Part shown: one piece after another, positions 44,207 through 53,530 of the stretch
Layout of the letters: the number at the start of each line of letters is the position of its first letter
Numbering within the stretch: position 1 is the first letter of the stretch
From: Barnesiella intestinihominis YIT 11860
GTDB lineage: Bacteria; Bacteroidota; Bacteroidia; Bacteroidales; Barnesiellaceae
Reading direction: 5' to 3'
Length of the DNA: 64,000 nucleotides
NCBI RefSeq assembly: GCF_000296465.1
Contig: NZ_JH815203.1
Location: forward strand, 1 to 64,000
Notes under the pieces: generated by a model
What the model was told of the DNA's origin: nothing
Database searches by the model: none
What the model saw: only the letters and a program-made list of their open reading frames with translations
Program-made: the position numbers and the translations under genes

Positions 44207-47200
44207 CTATGGCTCCTCCTTGTCGTCCACGGCCTTCAACGGAGGTTGCCCCGAATCGCGGTTCAACTCCACATAACGGCTGGGCGACATGCCGTAGAAA
44301 TCGCGGAAACTGTTAGAGAAATGTGACAGCGACGAAAAACCGGCTTCATAGGTCACCTCGGAAATCGAAAGGTTTTTCGTGACAAGCAACGAAGCGGCAT
44401 AGCGCAACCGGGCTGTTTTGAGGTAATCGCTCGGATTCTGGTTGGTGAGTTGCTTGAATTTGCGTTGCAATTGCGAGCGGCTTACCCCGATTTGCCGGCT
44501 GAGGGTCTCGACCGAAAGATTGGGGTCGGAGATTTGCTCTTTGATAATCTGGTCGATTTTCTCGAGCATTTTTTCATCGACCGATTTTATCTTGATGTCC
44601 TCTTCCCGCAACTCGTGTTTTCCCTCGTATTTTTCCTTGATCGAGCGCCGCAGCTCGATGAGCTTGCGCACCCGGGTTCTCAGATGCGTCACATTGAACG
44701 GCTTGGGGATATAAGAGTCGGCGCCCACTTCCAGCCCCTCGATACGCTGCTCGATAGCGGTTTTCGCCGTGAGCAGAATCACCGGGATATGGCAGGTTTT
44801 CTCGTTGGTCTTTATCTTCTTGCACAATTCGATACCGTCCATCTCGGGCATCATCACATCGGTAATCACACAGTCGGGCAATTCCTTGATGACGAGTTCG
44901 AGCCCTTGCAACCCGTCTTCGGCCTCAAGCACTCGATATTCACGCCCCAGAATCTCTCTCAAATATTTGCGTATCTCTTTGTCGTCTTCCACCACCAAGA
45001 GTTTGTAGCGGAACATCGAGGCGGCTCCTTGCAACGGTTCTTCCTGTACCTCCTCTACAAAATCCTGCAAAGCGGGCTGCACGAGCGTGGCCAAGCTGTC
45101 TTCCGAGGCCTCGGTCTGCATCTCCTCTTTCTTCAAATAATCGTTGTTCAGCGGCAATGTGACGACAAACACCGCCCCACCAGCCGAGGAATCTTCTACA
45201 TAAATGCGCCCGTGGTGTATCTCCATAAGGCTGCGGGAGAGGTGCAACCCTATGCCCGTACCCATTTTATTGCGGTTGTTCTTTGTAGGTATTTGATAGA
45301 ACCGATTGAATATCAATTCCCGCTGCTCGGCCGGGACACCCTCGCCAGAGTCGGCGATACGGATTTTCAAGTCGCCGCCGTCCTTCCCTATCTCAATTGT
45401 TACCTTCCCGCCCTCGGGGGTGTATTTAAACGCATTGGAAAGGACATTGAACACCACCTTGTCCAATTTTTCTTGGTCGATCCAAACCGTGGGCAAGCCC
45501 GGCTCCACATGTATCTCGAACTGTATATGCTTCTCCTCGGCGATGTTGTCGAACGACGAAGCTATCGCCCGGAAGAACGTATCGACATCGGTGGGCACGG
45601 TCAACAGCCGCACCTGCCCGCGATCGAGTTTCCGCATTTCCATCACTTGGTTGATCAGCCGCAAAATGCGTTGTCCGTTCTGGTTAATCATTTTATACAC
45701 ATTTTGCAAAGGGCCCTCGGGAGTCTCTTTAATGAGCGCCTCTATGGGCGAGAGAATCAAGGTCAAAGGAGTTCGGATTTCGTGCGATATATCGGTGAAG
45801 AATTGAAGTTTGGACTGCATGATGAGATTGTCGTTCTCCTTTTGTATATCTACTTTCTTGCGGCGGATACGGCGCTCCATCATGTAGACAAACAGGCACA
45901 ATGCGGCCAAGACACACAAGAGATAGAATGTCTTTGCCCACCATGTGAGCCAAAATGGGGGCGTCACGACAATCGACAGGCTCCGCTCTACCGGTTTGGT
46001 TCCCGGCAAGAAAGCCCTCACCATAAAGGTATATGCACCGTGATTCAAATTGGTATAGGTCGCCAGACGGCTACCGGTCGGCAAGGTGCGCCACTCGGTG
46101 TCGAAGTTGTCCATCTTTACTTGATAGACGACCTTCTCGGGCGAATTGTATTCCAAGGCGGCAAACTCGATCGAGAAGCTCCGTATGTCGTAGCCTATCT
46201 TTATCCGCTCCGTCGCATTGATATTGCGTTTCAACACAGCGGCCTCATCATCGCCCACCTTTATTTTCTCGTTGTAGAAATAGAGGTTGGTAAACATGAG
46301 GTGCATCAATTCATGCTCGGCATGAAGGGCAAACGGATAAAACGCCGTAAGACCGACTATCCCGCCGAAAAACATCTCGCCCGTCTTTGAGCGGAAGTGC
46401 GCCCCCCGCCTAAACTCGTTGTTCTGCAAGCCGTCGGAGGTGTAAAAATTGGAAAACGTGTGGCTTTTCACATCGTAAAACGATAGCCCCAGCGACGTGC
46501 TTATCCACAGATTTCCACGATCGTCGATTTCTATCCCGGCGATAGAGGCGTTGGACAGGCCGTCGGCCTCGGTATATAGCAAGGTGGTGTCCCTCGTCAA
46601 GTCGATATAGTGCAAACCGCCTTTCGTGCCCACCCAAACGTTGCCAGCCGAATCTTGCGCCACGGCATAAATGTTGTTGTTTTTCAGCTTCCCGTTTTCG
46701 ACATTGTAGTCACGAAACTGGCCGGTTTTCTGGTCGAAACAAGCGATGCCGGCACTGCTGGTACCAATCCACACCAAACTGTCACTCCCGAAGAGAATCG
46801 TATGCACCGAGTTGCTGGGTATCTGATTGCCTTTGGACAACATGTCGTAGGTGTAGCTTTCGAGTTTTTTCGTGTCGTGGTTATACAGGCACAAGCCGTT
46901 TTCGTTGGTTCCTATCCAAAGGGTTCCATCGGTATTTTCCTCGATAATGTAAATATCTTTTATCTCTCTCCCTCCGGTCTGCAACCGTATGCTTTGGAAA
47001 CTGTCGGAGCGCTCGTCATACAGAAACAGCCCGTGCAAATAGGTTCCCAGCCAAATGCGCCCGCGGCTATCCTCAAAAATCGTCAGCACCACTCCGGCAG
47101 GCAGTTTGTCCGCGGTATAGTGGCGATCCACTTCACGGTCGGCGTTCAACCGGTATATCCCGTCGCCGTCGGTTCCTATCCACACCCTGCGCGACGAGTC

Positions 47201-48289
47201 CTCGAGAATGCTCAGCACACACTCCGACCCGATATTCAACTCGGGGTGAAAGAAGTTCAATCCCCAGTTATGGAAAATACGTTCCTGCTGGGGTACCATC
47301 AGAATACCTTTCTGGTACAGCACAAGCCACAAATTGTCTTGCCGGTCTTCGAGTATCCCATGCACCTTGGCGTGATGCATGTCGATGCTGGTCAAATCGG
47401 AATCATATGTGCTCACTTCCCGAGTGCGATAATCGAACTTTTTAAGCCCGTTACCGTCGGTTCCTATCCACACATTATTGTCCTTTCCTTCTTTCAAAGT
47501 GAAAGCCCCCTTGACCGAAGGGATATAATTGCGTATAAACTTCTTGGAAGAATAGTCAAAGAGGTCTATTCCGCCATCGATCATGCCTATCAACATGTTG
47601 CCATCGGGCAACTCGACAAACGAAAACACTTTGTTGCTCGACAAGGAGTTCACATCGGCAGGGTCGTGCGCATAATTCACAATCGTGTGTGTCTCCATAT
47701 TCAACACACTTATTCCGTTGTCCTGCGACCCGATCCATATATTCCCAAACCGGTCTTCGTATATCGTGTTGATTTTATCGGAACATATATTGCTGTTGGT
47801 AGGCAAATAGTAGACCGGGCTATGCTCGTCGCCCTTCAAACAAATGGCGCCGGCCCGGCTGGTCGACAGCCAAATGTTCCCACGGCTGTCTTCGATAATG
47901 CAACTCACATAACTGAAATCGGTTATATACGGATACGAGAAATGCACCGTCGAGAACCTGTCGGTTTCCCGGTCGAGCCGTTGCAAACCGCCCGTCGTGC
48001 CCACCCACAGATTGCCCTTGGTATCGTCGTAAATCGACAAGACCGAATTGTTCCCGAGCGAGGTCGTGTCGTCCAAGACGTGATAATAGGTCTTAAATTC
48101 CACCCCGTCGAAACTGTTCAATCCATTATCGGTACAAATCCATATAAGCCCCGTGCGATCCTGATAGATGCTATTGACATGGCTATTGGACAATCCCTCC
48201 TGCAAACCATAGAATCTATCGGTATTGGCGGCAACCGGAAAGACCGTGAAGTATAATAATATTAAGAAAATTGTTTTATATATCCTCAT
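44207..48289 (-). CDS. hybrid two-component system regulator (HTCS)
   Basis: This one-protein sensor and regulator of the PUL is 1360 aa. It has a signal peptide (to about 22), then a two-propeller periplasmic sensor with repeated WIGT-type Reg_prop blocks (about 25-690), a Y_Y_Y domain (about 700-770) and a membrane helix near 790. A histidine kinase follows with the H-box FFTDISHEIRTPLT (His near 834) and an ATPase part (GTGIGLHLSRSLME). A receiver domain has the Asp near 1144 (CVITDVMMPEMDG). An AraC-type DNA-binding domain lies at about 1230-1340 (ETLSRQIGVSRSQLQRKF, EAGFSSLSHFSNSFRDFYGMSP). It diverges from susC. The ligand is probably an oligosaccharide of the target glucan. Confidence 0.97.
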   Translation of the reverse strand: MRIYKTIFLILLYFTVFPVAANTDRFYGLQEGLSNSHVNSIYQDRTGLIWICTDNGLNSFDGVEFKTYYHVLDDTTSLGNNSVLSIYDDTKGNLWVGTTGGLQRLDRETDRFSTVHFSYPYITDFSYVSCIIEDSRGNIWLSTSRAGAICLKGDEHSPVYYLPTNSNICSDKINTIYEDRFGNIWIGSQDNGISVLNMETHTIVNYAHDPADVNSLSSNKVFSFVELPDGNMLIGMIDGGIDLFDYSSKKFIRNYIPSVKGAFTLKEGKDNNVWIGTDGNGLKKFDYRTREVSTYDSDLTSIDMHHAKVHGILEDRQDNLWLVLYQKGILMVPQQERIFHNWGLNFFHPELNIGSECVLSILEDSSRRVWIGTDGDGIYRLNADREVDRHYTADKLPAGVVLTIFEDSRGRIWLGTYLHGLFLYDERSDSFQSIRLQTGGREIKDIYIIEENTDGTLWIGTNENGLCLYNHDTKKLESYTYDMLSKGNQIPSNSVHTILFGSDSLVWIGTSSAGIACFDQKTGQFRDYNVENGKLKNNNIYAVAQDSAGNVWVGTKGGLHYIDLTRDTTLLYTEADGLSNASIAGIEIDDRGNLWISTSLGLSFYDVKSHTFSNFYTSDGLQNNEFRRGAHFRSKTGEMFFGGIVGLTAFYPFALHAEHELMHLMFTNLYFYNEKIKVGDDEAAVLKRNINATERIKIGYDIRSFSIEFAALEYNSPEKVVYQVKMDNFDTEWRTLPTGSRLATYTNLNHGAYTFMVRAFLPGTKPVERSLSIVVTPPFWLTWWAKTFYLLCVLAALCLFVYMMERRIRRKKVDIQKENDNLIMQSKLQFFTDISHEIRTPLTLILSPIEALIKETPEGPLQNVYKMINQNGQRILRLINQVMEMRKLDRGQVRLLTVPTDVDTFFRAIASSFDNIAEEKHIQFEIHVEPGLPTVWIDQEKLDKVVFNVLSNAFKYTPEGGKVTIEIGKDGGDLKIRIADSGEGVPAEQRELIFNRFYQIPTKNNRNKMGTGIGLHLSRSLMEIHHGRIYVEDSSAGGAVFVVTLPLNNDYLKKEEMQTEASEDSLATLVQPALQDFVEEVQEEPLQGAASMFRYKLLVVEDDKEIRKYLREILGREYRVLEAEDGLQGLELVIKELPDCVITDVMMPEMDGIELCKKIKTNEKTCHIPVILLTAKTAIEQRIEGLEVGADSYIPKPFNVTHLRTRVRKLIELRRSIKEKYEGKHELREEDIKIKSVDEKMLEKIDQIIKEQISDPNLSVETLSRQIGVSRSQLQRKFKQLTNQNPSDYLKTARLRYAASLLVTKNLSISEVTYEAGFSSLSHFSNSFRDFYGMSPSRYVELNRDSGQPPLKAVDDKEEP

Positions 48290-48335
48290 CTAAATAAAAA
48301 TCCTCTTAAAAAAACACATCGGCGTGTTTCAAATA

Positions 48336-48343
48336 CAAATGTA
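48336..48343 (-). promoter_or_regulatory. HTCS gene promoter -7 element
   Basis: The minus strand TACATTTG matches TAnnTTTG, about 46 bases before the ATG of the regulator. No well-spaced -33 element is seen. Confidence 0.5.
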
Positions 48344-48382
48344 ATATTTTTTATTCAAATATAATAAATGTAGCAACCGGGC

Positions 48383-48407
48383 TACAAATCTTTAACTCTT
48401 CGCTACA
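48383..48407 (+). promoter_or_regulatory. candidate HTCS operator, copy 3 (upstream of susC)
   Basis: The 25-bp site runs from TACAAATCT to CGCTACA; GCTACA occurs at 48381-48386 and again at 48402-48407, exactly 21 bp apart. An inverted TGTAGC (48369-48374) faces the first copy. It lies 166 bases upstream of susC, with a weak -7-like TATATGTG at 48448-48455. Confidence 0.65.
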
Positions 48408-48573
48408 TTTTTACAAATGTCCGTCCCGATACGAAAATAGTAATAGGTATATGTGCAAGCCATAAAGAGAATAAGCGACTATTTTTGACATACGAAATTT
48501 CCCGGAATTTCAATCGCAAGAAAAATAAAATAACAGTGCAAAAACAAAAATAATTATTACACACAATCTAATC

Positions 48574-51500
48574 ATGGAAAAAGAGATTCTAACCAAAAGA
48601 CACACAAGGAACAAAACGAAACGTTTTCTTGTCTTCTTGTTGCTTTTCGTGGCTTGCAGCAGTTCTGTATTTGCCCAGTCGAAAACCATTTCGGGTGTTG
48701 TCACTTCGGCAGGAGAACCGCTAATCGGAGCCAGCATCGCAGAAAAAGGAACAACCAATGGAACCATTACCGACATCGAAGGCCGCTTCTCCATCAAAGT
48801 AGCGCCCAACGCAACCCTGCAAGTATCCTACTTGGGATATGAGACCCGGTCGATAGATGTAAAGGACCAAACGTTTTTAGACATCGAACTGCAAGAAGCC
48901 GTCAACATGCTCGATGAGTTTGTGGCTATCGGTTACGGTGTACAACAGAAGAAATTGATCACAGGCGCTACCGTGCAGGTCAAAGGCGACGACATCGCCA
49001 AGCTGAACACGGTGAATGCCCTCGGAGCCTTGCAAAGCCAGACTCCCGGTGTGAACATTACCAAACAAAGCGGTAAACCGGGCGAAGGATTCAAGGTGAC
49101 GATTCGTGGTCTCGGAACAATCGGCAACTCGGCACCTCTTTATATTATAGACGGTGTACCCAACGGCGACATCGGCATGCTGAACCCCTCGGACATCGAG
49201 TCGGTCGATGTATTGAAAGACGCCGCTTCGGCCGCTATCTACGGTGCCCGCGCCGCCAACGGTGTAATCTTGATTACGACCAAACAATGGAAAAAGGGAA
49301 AAGCCTCTATCCAATACGACGGCTACATCGGGTTCCAGAATTTGGCCAAAACAGCCACTCCGCTCAACGCCGAGCAATATCTGGAAATCCTGAACGAAGC
49401 CGGCTATGACCGACAATATTTCGCCGACCGTATCCCGGAAAGCATTCTGGAAGGTGTCGACAACGGTACTTTCAAAGGGACCAACTGGCTGAAAGAAATG
49501 ACTCTCGAGAACGCCCCTCAAATGGGACACGCCGTGAATGTGACCAGCGGCGGTGACATTTCTACTTTCTCGTTTGGTTTCTCCTACACCTCGCAAGAGC
49601 CGGTCATCGGTTTGGAAGAGCCTGAGATAAAACAGATGTATGAACGCTACACCCTGCGGTTGAACTCGGAACACAACATTATCCGCAACGGCGACCGCAA
49701 CATACTTACCTTCGGTGAAACCTTGACCGCCGGTCACACAAGCAGCACGGGTCTGGGTATGGGAACCGGAAACCTCTATTGGAACGACGTGCGTAGCGCC
49801 TTGGCCGGAAACCCGTTGCTCCCCGTCTATGACGACGAAACCGGAGATTATCACAAACCCCTCGAAGGCCTCGATTATCAGTCGGTCAACCCGATTGCAC
49901 AAATGGATTACCTGCGTTCGCGCGTGAACAGCAAAAACTACTCGATTCGCGGTAGCCTCTACCTGATATTCGAGCCGATTAAAAACTTGAAATGGCGCTC
50001 GACCTTCGGCTATGCCTACAACGGCGGCACCAGCCGGGAATATGTTCCGGTGCATTACCTCAACTCAGTGACCTTCGAAGATCTCGACAAAGTGACTCAA
50101 AGCTCGTGGAACGGATTGCAATGGAGTTGGGACAACACGGTATCGTATGATTTCAAACTGGGCGACCACAAGTTCACCGCTTTGGTAGGTAACTCGCTCG
50201 AGCGCTGGGGCTTCGGCGAGAACTTGGGAGGCTCGAACAGAGGCTCGGAATTTAACTCTTTTGAATTTGCCTATCTGAACAATGTGAAAACCGTAGCCAG
50301 CGGGACAACCACAGTGACCGGCTCGCCGTGGGACGACGGTGGTCTCGTCTCGTTCTTCGGCCGTGTCAATTACGACTATGCCGGCAAGTACATGGCCAGC
50401 GTGACCATGCGCGCCGACGGTTCGTCCAACTTTGCCCGTGGACACCGTTGGGGCTACTTCCCCTCGGTATCGGCCGGTTGGAATATCCACGAAGAGAACT
50501 TCTTCAAAGAGAATGTCAATTTCATGGACCAATTGAAAATCCGTGCCAGCTGGGGTGAAAACGGTAACTGCAACATAAGCCGTCTCGCCTATCTCGAAAC
50601 AATCGCCATCGGCGGCGCATCCAATGCCGCTATCTATTACTTCGGCGAAGACAAATCGCAATATGCCATCGGTGCATATGCCGACAGAATCGCCAATCCC
50701 GACCTGACGTGGGAAACTTCCCGCCAAACCGACATCGGATTGGATACCCGCTTCTTCCAAAGCCGATTGGGATTCTCGTTCGACTGGTATGAAAAACTGA
50801 CACTTGGCTGGCTCGTTCAACCCACAGGATTGGGTATTTGGGGTACAGCGGCTCCCTATATCAACGGCGGTGACATCAGAAATACCGGTGTCGAAATCAG
50901 TTTGGACTGGACCGACAACGTAGGCGATTTCAGTTACAGCATCAAAGGCAACATGTCGTACAACCGCAACGAAGTACTCAGCATCGACAATGACCAAGGA
51001 TTCATCAACGGTACTTCAAACATATTGACCCACAACACCACTTATCTGGCACGCGCCGAAGTAGGGCAACCGTTGGGCTTCTTCCACGGTTACAAGACCG
51101 ACGGTATCTTCCAGAATCAAGAGCAGGTAGACGCATACATCTGGACCGATCCCGAGACTGGAGCCACTCAAAAAATCATGCCCGACGCTCAACCCGGCGA
51201 CGTGATTTTCAAGGATTTGAACAACAACGGCGTTATCGATGACGGCGATAAAACCTTTATCGGCGACCCGCACCCCGATGTAACCTACGGACTCTCCATC
51301 ACGTTGGGATACAAAGGATTTGACTTCGCGGTTACAGGTTACGGAGTAGCCGGCAACCAAATTGCCAAATCGTACCGCAACAATACCAATACCACCTTCG
51401 ACAACTATACGACCGAAATCTTAGGCCGCTGGCATGGCGAGGGTACTTCCAACCGGTTGCCCGCAATCGACGGAAGCGCCATCAACTATGGCTATGTATC

Positions 51501-51762
51501 GGATTTGTATATCGAAGACGGCGACTACTTCCGCATCAGCAATGTCACGCTGGGATATGATTTCACCCGCTTGTTCAAGTCGAAATATATCTCGCAACTG
51601 CGCCTGTATGCAAGCGTGCAAAATCTCTTCACCTTCACCAACTACTCGGGCATGGACCCCGAAATCGGCTATGGAGGCGGCGACGATTGGACCTCGGGTA
51701 TCGACCTCGGTTACTATCCCGGAGCCCGCACCTATATGTTTGGTGTCAACCTCAAATTCTAA
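48574..51762 (+). CDS. susC: SusC/RagA-type TonB-linked outer membrane transporter
   Basis: This 1062-aa beta-barrel imports oligosaccharides using TonB energy. The signal sequence ends near SSVFAQ. The carboxypeptidase-regulatory-like domain follows (KTISGVVTSAGEPLIGASIAEKGTTNGTITDIEGRFSI), then the TonB-box/plug start (EFVAIGYGVQQKKLITGAT) and the plug core (VTIRGLGTIGNSAPLYIIDGVP ... VLKDAASAAIYGARAANGVILITTK). The barrel fills the rest and ends YMFGVNLKF. It is the first gene of the plus-strand PUL operon; susD follows after 44 bases. Confidence 0.97.
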   Translation: MEKEILTKRHTRNKTKRFLVFLLLFVACSSSVFAQSKTISGVVTSAGEPLIGASIAEKGTTNGTITDIEGRFSIKVAPNATLQVSYLGYETRSIDVKDQTFLDIELQEAVNMLDEFVAIGYGVQQKKLITGATVQVKGDDIAKLNTVNALGALQSQTPGVNITKQSGKPGEGFKVTIRGLGTIGNSAPLYIIDGVPNGDIGMLNPSDIESVDVLKDAASAAIYGARAANGVILITTKQWKKGKASIQYDGYIGFQNLAKTATPLNAEQYLEILNEAGYDRQYFADRIPESILEGVDNGTFKGTNWLKEMTLENAPQMGHAVNVTSGGDISTFSFGFSYTSQEPVIGLEEPEIKQMYERYTLRLNSEHNIIRNGDRNILTFGETLTAGHTSSTGLGMGTGNLYWNDVRSALAGNPLLPVYDDETGDYHKPLEGLDYQSVNPIAQMDYLRSRVNSKNYSIRGSLYLIFEPIKNLKWRSTFGYAYNGGTSREYVPVHYLNSVTFEDLDKVTQSSWNGLQWSWDNTVSYDFKLGDHKFTALVGNSLERWGFGENLGGSNRGSEFNSFEFAYLNNVKTVASGTTTVTGSPWDDGGLVSFFGRVNYDYAGKYMASVTMRADGSSNFARGHRWGYFPSVSAGWNIHEENFFKENVNFMDQLKIRASWGENGNCNISRLAYLETIAIGGASNAAIYYFGEDKSQYAIGAYADRIANPDLTWETSRQTDIGLDTRFFQSRLGFSFDWYEKLTLGWLVQPTGLGIWGTAAPYINGGDIRNTGVEISLDWTDNVGDFSYSIKGNMSYNRNEVLSIDNDQGFINGTSNILTHNTTYLARAEVGQPLGFFHGYKTDGIFQNQEQVDAYIWTDPETGATQKIMPDAQPGDVIFKDLNNNGVIDDGDKTFIGDPHPDVTYGLSITLGYKGFDFAVTGYGVAGNQIAKSYRNNTNTTFDNYTTEILGRWHGEGTSNRLPAIDGSAINYGYVSDLYIEDGDYFRISNVTLGYDFTRLFKSKYISQLRLYASVQNLFTFTNYSGMDPEIGYGGGDDWTSGIDLGYYPGARTYMFGVNLKF

Positions 51763-51806
51763 TTCAAATTTCAAAACACGTTTAATCTGCAAAAAGAATC
51801 AACGAT

Positions 51807-53483
51807 ATGAAAAAGATATTGTATTTTATAATCGGTGCCATGTTGCTCACCAGTTGTGAAGATTTTCTCGACTCGAGCAACAAAACCAAAAAAGACTCGA
51901 GCAACTTCCCGCAAACCGAAGCCGATGTCTCGCAACTGCTGACGGGTGTATATTCCATTCTGGGTCGTCCCGAGCCGCTCGGAAGCCTCTTCTTCGTTTC
52001 CGAACTGATGTCGGACGACCGCTTGGGCGGCGGTGGCACCGACGACAAAAGCTGCAAAGCCATAGACCAGTTCAAGAAAGACGGCGACGACACATTCAAC
52101 AACCCGTGGCGCGCCATGTACTTCGGGGTGTATCGCAGCAACTACCTGTTGTCCAGCTTGGACGATGTGGAATGGAACAGCGAGGAGTCGAAAAACAAAA
52201 TCCTCGGCGAGGCTCATTTCTTGCGGGCTTATTTCTACTTCGACCTTGTCCGCATGTTTGGCGAAGTGCCTTTGATGATCGATCCCGAGCCGGTCAACAT
52301 ACCCAAATCGCCGGCTTCCGAGATCTATGCCCAAATCGCCACGGACTTGAAAACCTCCATCGAGTTGTTGCCCAGTGTAAAATTCCAAGACATAGACCGC
52401 GCCAAAGACCTCGGCCGGGTAACCAAGTGGGCGGCCGAAGCCTTGATGGCTCGTGTATTCCTGTTCTACACAGGATATTACAGAACCGACGCTCTGCCCC
52501 TGAACGACGGCGGCCAAGTGACCAAAGACCAAGTAGTCACTTGGATTGTCGACTGTATCGAAAACAGTGGCCACGACTTAGTGGAGGACTTCCGCAACCT
52601 GTGGGCCTACTCCTATGTGAAAGATTACAAATACACGGCCGACAACAACCTCGAATGGGTGGGCGACGGCAGCAAAGAGACGGTGTTCTCCATTAAATAC
52701 TCGGCTTTGGCCAATGACTGGAACTCGCCTCAACAAAAGAGCAACCAAATATGCCTCTACTCGGGTTTCCGCAACCAAAACTACACCAAAACATTCCCCT
52801 TCGGACAAGGCTGGGGCATGGGTACGGTCAATCCCAAAATCTATGAAGACTGGGATCCCAACGACCTGCGCCGCGACGCCTCGGTTCTCGATGCAAGAAA
52901 TACCGACGAGGTCGCAGATTTCGATTTCGGTGGAGGCAACCAACAGGACCTCACTTGCTATTGGCAAAAGAAATACATTCCCATAAACGTGTGGACCGAC
53001 GAGACGAAAACCGACGTATATAATTTCAGCCACGAATTGTACAGCATGACCGGTACTGATTACCAACGCGACAACATTCAAGACTTGATTCTTATACGTT
53101 TCTCCGATGTATTGCTGATGGCTGCCGAGCTTGGAGCGCCCAACGCCCAACAATATCTCGACCGGGTAAGAAACCGTGTAGGGCTGGCATCGGTGCCTGT
53201 CACCCTCGAAAACATCAAAGCCGAACGCCGTTTCGAGCTGGCCTTTGAGGGCGTGCGTTACTACGACTTGTTGCGCTGGCACGACGAGGACCTGATTACC
53301 ATCAACCAAACCGGTATCGTAACCTACAACCGCCGTGGCCAAGCCAATGCCGAGACAAAATCGATTACATTCCGTAAAGAGACCGGCGGATTCCTGCCTA
53401 TCCCGCAAACTCAAATCGACTTGTCGGGTGGCGTGCTGACTCAAAACGCCGGCTGGGAAGGCGGAGACATCTATCTGAATTGA
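51807..53483 (+). CDS. susD: SusD/RagB-type outer membrane glycan-binding lipoprotein
   Basis: This 558-aa lid of the SusC transporter has lipoprotein signal MKKILYFIIGAMLLTSC, with acidic residues right after the Cys (EDF), typical of surface lipoproteins. SusD features are the TPR-like helices (ILGEAHFLRAYFYFDLVRMFGEVPLM), YLDRVRNRVGL, and the closing block AERRFELAFEGVRYYDLLRW ... FLPIPQTQIDLS. It pairs with the preceding SusC. The specific glycan is inferred from the locus only. Confidence 0.96.
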   Translation: MKKILYFIIGAMLLTSCEDFLDSSNKTKKDSSNFPQTEADVSQLLTGVYSILGRPEPLGSLFFVSELMSDDRLGGGGTDDKSCKAIDQFKKDGDDTFNNPWRAMYFGVYRSNYLLSSLDDVEWNSEESKNKILGEAHFLRAYFYFDLVRMFGEVPLMIDPEPVNIPKSPASEIYAQIATDLKTSIELLPSVKFQDIDRAKDLGRVTKWAAEALMARVFLFYTGYYRTDALPLNDGGQVTKDQVVTWIVDCIENSGHDLVEDFRNLWAYSYVKDYKYTADNNLEWVGDGSKETVFSIKYSALANDWNSPQQKSNQICLYSGFRNQNYTKTFPFGQGWGMGTVNPKIYEDWDPNDLRRDASVLDARNTDEVADFDFGGGNQQDLTCYWQKKYIPINVWTDETKTDVYNFSHELYSMTGTDYQRDNIQDLILIRFSDVLLMAAELGAPNAQQYLDRVRNRVGLASVPVTLENIKAERRFELAFEGVRYYDLLRWHDEDLITINQTGIVTYNRRGQANAETKSITFRKETGGFLPIPQTQIDLSGGVLTQNAGWEGGDIYLN

Positions 53484-53530
53484 TAACTCCTGTCAACCGC
53501 ATATTGTCGTCATACCGAACCTAAAAGAAA

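Noticed and set aside
44450-48256. Long plus-strand open frames (646 and 548 codons) opposite the HTCS gene
   Set aside because: The HTCS frame on the minus strand shows every expected domain; the opposite frames have no recognisable motif.
48877-53444. Long minus-strand open frames opposite susC and susD
   Set aside because: susC and susD are certain on the plus strand; the opposite frames match nothing and reflect codon bias.
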